The notes beneath the pieces are model-generated. The model saw nothing but the letters and a program-made list of their open reading frames with translations. It was not told where the DNA came from and ran no database searches. 64,000 nucleotides of DNA, taken from positions 53,651,087 to 53,715,086 of the forward strand of contig CM071570.1 of the NCBI GenBank assembly GCA_036426205.1, written 5' to 3'. Shown piece after piece: positions 58,861 to 64,000 of this stretch (the stretch's first letter is position 1; each line of letters starts with the position of its first letter). The position numbers and the translations under genes are program-made. The stretch comes from Ascaphus truei (taxonomy: Eukaryota > Chordata > Amphibia > Anura > Ascaphidae).

Positions 58861-60070
58861 AGAATATATTAATAAATAGTCTCATTTAAATATTAGTGAC
58901 TAACAGATCTAACACGCGGGCTTCTTTATGTCTAAGGGAATTTATAACAGATTATATTATCTAAATAAGTAGGACAAGAGCTCCTCTTCCTTTTATTAAA
59001 TTATGCTTAAATTATTTCATTAAGGGAAATAACCAGAATGGACTAAAACAAGAACAACTAGGAATAAATCACATCCATGAAGATGGACATACTGTACATG
59101 CAATAAGTAAATACAAGAGTATATATCATATGAAACCAGTGATACGATAATGAATCCCGAGGAGATTACATATAAAAATACATATATAAAAATATACATA
59201 TAAGTACATATGAGTCCCACTGGGTGAATATTTATTGTAAACGTCTCTATTAGACCATATCTAAATATGTCCTTCAAGACCTTCTAAATATTCCATATGT
59301 GATATAATCCCAAACAGAGAAGCCCTGAGGGAAAATAGGATACATACTGTATAAATTGCAATGAACATTACTTAATTCTAAACACAATCATATCTAAACA
59401 ATTCAATGGGAGAATCCATGAACAAGGCGATACACTCCAAATTACAAAAAGTTTATAGTATCACCCAATAGGACTCATATAATACATTCACTAAACAAAT
59501 AACATACCTCCAACTGCCTTTCTACTGAAAGAAAGCTATTCTGCAAGAAGTTATGATAATCATAATAGTAACAATGCAAAGTTGATAAAATAACAATATC
59601 ATAATAGTTGCACAGAAAATGTTTAATTCTTTATATAATGTTATGAAGTTTCTATAGACATGTAGCCAGGTCACCTGATGGCTACTATTCTGCCCTTGTA
59701 CTGGCAGTAAGCCCTGGTACAATCAGGTTGCCAGTAGTTAATATGGGGTTTCCACCCTCTGAGGTACTGCACTTGAGTGACAGCGGGAGGCGGTGACATC
59801 AGACCTGGGCATGACCAATCATGAGCCAGACCTGGTGCCCTCCTCCTGGCTGTATTTAAGGGCGGGGCCGCCCCAAATTTGGGAGTGCCTCTACCTACTT
59901 GAGAGGGGCAGGTTACACAGCCAAGAACAAGAAAGCCTCTCTATAGGAAAGAGGATCAGCGGGCACTTCAGGCAAAAAATGAAGGATGGACTGTGCTAAA
60001 CAATAATGCTTTTATTTAATCCATGAGCAAAAAATATAGGATAAAAAGAGGGGAGAGGATCCCCTGTGCG

Positions 60071-60110
60071 CTCTAACGCATTTCACCCTGAATAGGGCTT
60101 TGTCAAAGAG
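60071..60110 (-). ncRNA. Hammerhead ribozyme, U3-A8 variant (left arm)
   Basis: Minus strand: CTCT, core TTGACAA, A, stem II GCCC/GGGT around TATTCA, GAA, stem III ATGCGT (self-pairing with G-U), nucleotide 17 = U, AGAG. It is the mirror of the copy in the right arm and keeps a 4-bp stem II. Confidence 0.68.
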
Positions 60111-60263
60111 TGGTAACACTTACAAACAAATACCTTAAGTAGAGACCCGAAACCGGAAGTGACATCACATCCATCTCCGTAGAGTACAACCCTCTCAAAA
60201 GGGATAGGGGCTGTTCGCATAGTCATGAGGTGATGCACGCCAGGAATCGGGTCTCTAACTCTA

Positions 60264-60812
60264 TGTCACGAGAGACTCCTGTGGCGGGTAGGATCTCGGT
60301 GGCCGGAACAGCACAAGCGTAGTAGGGGTCACAAGCAGAGATCAGAGGCAGGCGGCAGATAGCGAAGTAAGGTAACAAGCAGGGGTCCAATGCAGGCGGC
60401 AGGTAGCGAAGTCAGGTAACAAGCAGAGGTCCGAGGCAGGCGGCAGGTAGCGAAGTCAGGTAACAAGCAGAGGTCGGCAACGAGGAGACTGGAACAGGAC
60501 AGGGGAGCATGGACTGAGAATGGGAACAAACAGGGACAAGTCAGATTATCAGCAAGGGCTTTTACTGTGAACAGACTTCTATAATACAGGTACAGGTACA
60601 GAAAACAGATCAGGATCAGAGGCATGTGCAATAGGAGTCTGACTTCAAGCAAAGGCAATTGAACCAACCAGGAAGCAGAAGCTATAAAGGACAGAGACAG
60701 GAGCAACAAGAAGACAGACAGACAGAGGAGCCCAGAGGAAACAGAAGACAGCAGCACACCCAGTGGACAAAGAAGAACTATGGCTAGGCAGGAGGTCTAG
60801 GAGACCCTGACA
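60264..60812. mobile_element. Solo LTR, 549 bp, with 5-bp duplication CTCTA
   Basis: TGTCACGAGAG ... GAGACCCTGACA, flanked by CTCTA at 60259-60263 and 60813-60817. Removing it restores the left arm of the surrounding palindrome to match the right arm at 62115. It contains about three copies of a ~45-bp repeat (GCAGGCGGCAGGTAGCGAAG, 60345-60475). No internal region. Confidence 0.85.
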
Positions 60813-62264
60813 CTCTACACACATGCGTGGTGAGATCCTGCATCGGGTGAACACACAGCGCCAAAGATACAAATACATGAATGAATTAAAAACATGTAAA
60901 CAGAACTAGATACATGTAATAACAGTTGGGGGAGAGAAATCAATCATAGACTGATATCTATTGTGTACATATCTACTACCAACGATTATATATACTGAAA
61001 AAGTGTATAAAGAACCTAGATTAAACACTATTAAAATCAAGTAAATGCAAGGGAAATCTATATGAACAATAAATGAAAAAATAAAAGAAAATACTAATCT
61101 ATACAATGTGAACTACACTATATATGTGAATACATGTTATAACTAAAGAAATGAAAAAATATATTTGACAATACAAAATTATGAAAAATGTGTACAAATA
61201 CATAACCATTGCACATAAAGAAGAAAGATTCATACAAATAATCATAAAGGAATTCATAGGAAAATCCATAAAGAAATTCATTGAAGATGGATATATATAC
61301 TGGAATAGAACTCCAATATATATACTGTATAAAATGATACATAATTACACTTAATGAATGTGTTTTATATAATGATGATGATTTTAGGGATTATACATTA
61401 TACCAGACCATCATGTCTGTTAACTGACTTATAACAATAACATCAGAAAAAAGAGAATTAAATTAATCACTGATTGGTAAACACTTCGCACATCAAACAT
61501 GTCCAAATATACATTATCCTAACAATCTGCCATATAGATAACTTTTCAAATTATTGGATACATTTAGAGATAATGAGCAATACTAGGTTGGTAAAAGTAC
61601 TTTATGTGTATATAACATCATAATTATGTATAGTGTACTTATTAATGTTAAATAATATGAAGGTCTTTATTAATAAGAACCTAAACATGGTCAAATATAT
61701 CTCCAATTTAAAAATAATCAAATAAATAATTGAAAATAAATCCATCTAATTAATGTATAGAAGGCCAGATAGTTTATTGGATAATGTAATTGGACATTAG
61801 TGTGCCAAGTGAATCTCCATCAATAGGACCCAAAAATGGCACACAAAAATATGAGCAAAAAGGATTACGACCAAAAGGACAAAAACAACAACAGAAGTCA
61901 AGTATAGTCAAATAGAGTAGCCTATTATGTCTAAAATGGGATGTGTGAAGAAAAAGGAGATCACAAAAAAATATTATTATCATTATAAAAAATTATTATC
62001 AAATTGTTATTACATGTATGTAGTTCTGTTTAAATGTTTTTAATTCATTCATGTATTTGTATCTTTGGCGCTGTGTGTTCACCCGATGCGGGTTCTCACC
62101 GCGCATGTGGGTAGAGTTAGAGACCCGATTCCTGGCGTGCATCACCTCATGACTATGCGAACCGCCCCTATCCCTTTTGAGAGGGTTGTACTCTATGGAG
62201 ATGGATGTGATGTCACTTCCGGTTTCGGGTGTCTACTTAAGGTATGTGTTTGTAAGTATTACCA

Positions 62265-62303
62265 CTCTTTGACAAAGCCTATTCAGGGTGAAATGCGTTA
62301 GAG
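62265..62303 (+). ncRNA. Hammerhead ribozyme, U3-A8 variant (right arm)
   Basis: CTCT (62265-62268), core TTGACAA (62269-62275), stem II weakened by loss of one C compared with the left arm, GAA, ATGCGT (62293-62298), U, AGAG (62300-62303) pairing with CTCT. Confidence 0.65.
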
Positions 62304-63425
62304 CGCATAGGGGATCCTCTCCCCTCTTTTTATCCTATATTTTTTGCTCATGGATTAAATAAAAGCATTATTGTTTAGCACAGTCCAGCCTTCATTTTTT
62401 GCCTGCAGTGCCCGCTGATCCTCTTTCCTGTAGAGAGGCTTTCTTGTTCAATCACACCTACAGCCTGGAGCACGCCAATCTGGATGATTACGTCATGGAG
62501 TAAGTGACTTTTATTTCAACCTCCCAGGGGATTTAGCCATTTATGCAGGGTTTATACTTATAGGGGTCCGTTTCTGGTTGAACCACCAGCTCCGGTAAAC
62601 CCTGTCCCCATTGCTAGGCTTATCCCTTAATTACGGTTCAAGACAGGTTGTTTATATGGTATATTATTACCCAGTTAACTCCTTTGTATCCGGAGCTGTT
62701 TTGCATCTACTACATGAACTTTATATTCTTGGATTCACACTCTGCAGCACATGTTTGTTTGGGGGGGGCTCATCCTCCCCAATTGTTCTCTATTACACAG
62801 CCAACAGCCTGACTATTGGGCCTACTCTGCTCCTCTTCCCTCCAGGGGATAGTGAGTGTGTACCATATATATGCCTCTGCTAGAGGGGCAGGGAAGAGCT
62901 GGGACTGCTGCGGGTGCCCTTGGCCTGTAGTGAAGGTCCAGGGACCATCCTTCAGTGATAGCTGAGAGACTGCATCGGGCAGAACTCTGCCTTTTTACTG
63001 TGCTGTACAGTGAAGACAATAAACCATTCCTGTTGTTATACCTCCTGCCTGGTGTGTGACCTTACTGAGGGGAGAGGTAATCGTTCTACCGTGAGAGATC
63101 ACCTTCAGTTCCCTTGAGCCTACGGCAGATGGAGGCGCTGCACTGCTAAAGAAGCCTAGTCCTGTGTCTCCACTACCATCGACGGACTACTCAGCCCTCC
63201 TGTTACCAGCAGGTATCATGCACCACATACGTAGTAATGGCCAAATCTCCCACCGGGTGGGGGAAACACCATTACAGACATTTTGTAGAAGTCTCTATAG
63301 AAAGTTACTTTGGTCACAATCCATGTTCAAGCCTAAAAGGATCCGGGTACGCAACATGTAGATCCAATGTATCTCCCGACGATTCAGTTGATTAATCCTA
63401 TCCCCTCCTCTGATGGAAGCAGGAA

Positions 63426-63432
63426 TACTGTA
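63426..63432. other. TACTGTA heptamer in PLE coding DNA, putative excision footprint
   Basis: Its 5-bp excess shifts the frame between GIEH and the downstream GGDR...LNRRE block. Without it these motifs lie in one frame, as in the intact PLE relative. Confidence 0.75.
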
Positions 63433-63568
63433 TGTTCTATGCCACTGAAGGAGAACATACTAGTGTCACGTAGATTGCAGGAAGAGAAGTGTTTGGAAAC
63501 CGGGTGATTTAAGTCCCCTATTTTGATTAATTGTAAAAGCTCTATAGTTCTCTTTTTCAGTGGCCTGA

Positions 63569-63575
63569 TACTGTA
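63569..63575. other. TACTGTA heptamer in PLE coding DNA, putative excision footprint
   Basis: Its 5-bp excess shifts the frame between QYVG and the TIRPLKKR segment. Without it the two join in the order seen in the 3976-5811 copy (QYVGQTTRPVKTR). Confidence 0.75.
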
Positions 63576-63760
63576 GTTCATCCAACATATTGCTTACCAC
63601 AGCCAAATGCCAATAAATAAATGACAAATTGCGTGTCACAATTAACAAAGGACTTAACCGTATCATTTTTTTTGTGTGTCTATAGAAGCAAAATGGGATG
63701 AAGATTTCATATGAGGGCACACTTTAGAATGGTGACACTGAAATGAACCCATCAGAGGAT

Positions 63761-64000
63761 TTGATACTGAATCCTCCTTGGAATTAAATAAGCTAGGGAA
63801 CAAAAATGTTTGCTATTGTTTTCGTCCACCTTGAGACGAAATTGGAGCCTGAGTCAATAAAGGTTCGTAAAACAGGATCAAGATATAATACATTCCACTC
63901 ACAATTGATTTAATCTGTTCTGCCTGGATACTAAATTGTGTAATAAAGAGTGAGACCACTCTCTTAATCTGTTATTTCTTGCTCTATTAAGTAGAGTAGC
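63761..64000. other. Unassigned end of window
   Basis: Probably more decayed PLE sequence upstream of the endonuclease, but I cannot recognise motifs in it. Confidence 0.3.

Larger units (their letters stand above)
59924..62792 (+). mobile_element. Palindrome-plus-tail element (2.87 kb) with 11-bp target-site duplication
   Basis: TTACACAGCCA flanks it at 59913-59923 and 62793-62803. The left arm (59924-60935, itself split by a solo LTR) mirrors the right arm (61985-62449). AAGAAAGCCTCTCTATAGG mirrors CCTGTAGAGAGGCTTTCTTG, and GGTGAACACACAGCGCCAAAG mirrors CTTTGGCGCTGTGTGTTCACC. The tail 62450-62792 has no left counterpart. About 1 kb of AT-rich DNA (60936-61984) separates the arms. A hammerhead fold lies in each arm. 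No coding frame. The uniqueness of the 11-mer makes this the cleanest example of the family. Confidence 0.82.
59661..63276 (+). mobile_element. Solo LTR (TGTAGCC...TTACA) split by a palindromic element
   Basis: Left part 59661-59923 begins TGTAGCCAGG and has a TATA-like CTGTATTTAAGG near 59850. The right part, 62804-63276, ends CACCATTACA. GACA flanks both ends (59657-59660 and 63277-63280). Joined length is about 736 bp. It is related to the LTR at 52336-53809. The insertion 59924-62792, with its 11-bp duplication, splits it. Confidence 0.72.
63300..63760 (-). pseudogene. Penelope-like element GIY-YIG endonuclease fragment
   Basis: On the minus strand the endonuclease motif reads VIYLLAFGCGKQYVG (near 63600-63650), comparable with VVYLIQCPCGLQYVG in the copy at 3976-5811. 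It is followed by RPLKKRTIELLQ, KHFSSCN, GIEH and, near 63340-63400, LNRREIHWIYMLRTR, equal in place to LKKRESFWIFSLKTL. The pieces lie in different frames. Two of the shifts coincide with TACTGTA heptamers (63426-63432 and 63569-63575). Removal of each 5-bp excess rejoins the motifs. One stop (TGA at the usual arginine of YVGRT) also occurs. Upstream reverse transcriptase is not recognisable before the window ends. Confidence 0.85.

Noticed and set aside
60329..60757. A 142-codon Leu/Ser-rich minus-strand frame
   Set aside because: It spans the ~45-bp tandem repeat of the solo LTR with CTCTA duplication, so it is not a gene.

Overview
This is a transposon-rich, gene-poor window from an animal nuclear genome. 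The best fit is an amphibian, probably a frog or toad. The evidence is the mixture of Penelope-like elements (PLEs) with GIY-YIG endonuclease, L2-clade LINEs, Ty3/gypsy elements, a tRNA/L2-tailed SINE and many hairpin-type MITEs, together with AT-rich intergenic DNA and simple repeats. The species cannot be determined. I found no convincing host protein-coding exon, no rRNA gene and no functional tRNA gene. Every recognisable protein similarity belongs to a mobile element.

Layout. 1-6.6 kb: a ~150-bp tandem repeat, a SINE, and a nearly intact PLE reverse transcriptase/endonuclease gene (minus strand, one in-frame stop), with two hammerhead-bearing PLE LTR copies (one beyond a ~1.1-kb spacer, one adjoining). 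6.8-10.8 kb: nested inverted repeats and palindromic MITEs. 12.7-13.2 kb: a second, broken PLE. 13.5-23.8 kb: MITEs, a possible LTR, an L2 copy and plain AT-rich DNA. 23.9-26.8 kb: the 3' half of a Ty3/gypsy element (LTR plus integrase). 27.9-28.5 kb: a short ribozyme-bearing element. 29.9-35.7 kb: an L2 copy split by a 4-kb TIR element, which itself holds G-rich and TG minisatellites and a 1.9-kb palindromic element. 36.7-48.8 kb: a decayed Ty3/gypsy pol split by two palindromic insertions. One of these is swollen to 10.6 kb, apparently by noisy, duplicated assembly. 50.5-51.8 kb: purine-rich DNA. 52.0-54.1 kb and 59.7-63.3 kb: nests of LTRs and palindromic elements. 63.3-64 kb: a third PLE fragment.

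Three results stand out. (1) The heptamers TACAGTA/TACTGTA occur about 65 times by eye, against roughly a dozen expected from composition. They have the form of Tc1/mariner excision footprints. At three sites inside PLE coding DNA, removing the extra 5 bp restores the reading frame into a recognisable PLE motif. (2) Several unrelated-looking repeats carry a complete minimal hammerhead ribozyme fold with a self-complementary stem III. They fall into two classes: the canonical C3-G8 pair, and a covarying U3-A8 pair. (3) Palindromic elements with a one-sided tail recur and are flanked by 10-18 bp target-site duplications. They look like a family of non-autonomous, ribozyme-bearing, Penelope-type elements.

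The parts do not form a gene pathway. The window records successive waves of insertion: old L2, old PLE and Tc1/mariner footprints, then gypsy elements, then ribozyme-bearing palindromes, with a few LTRs landing in those.
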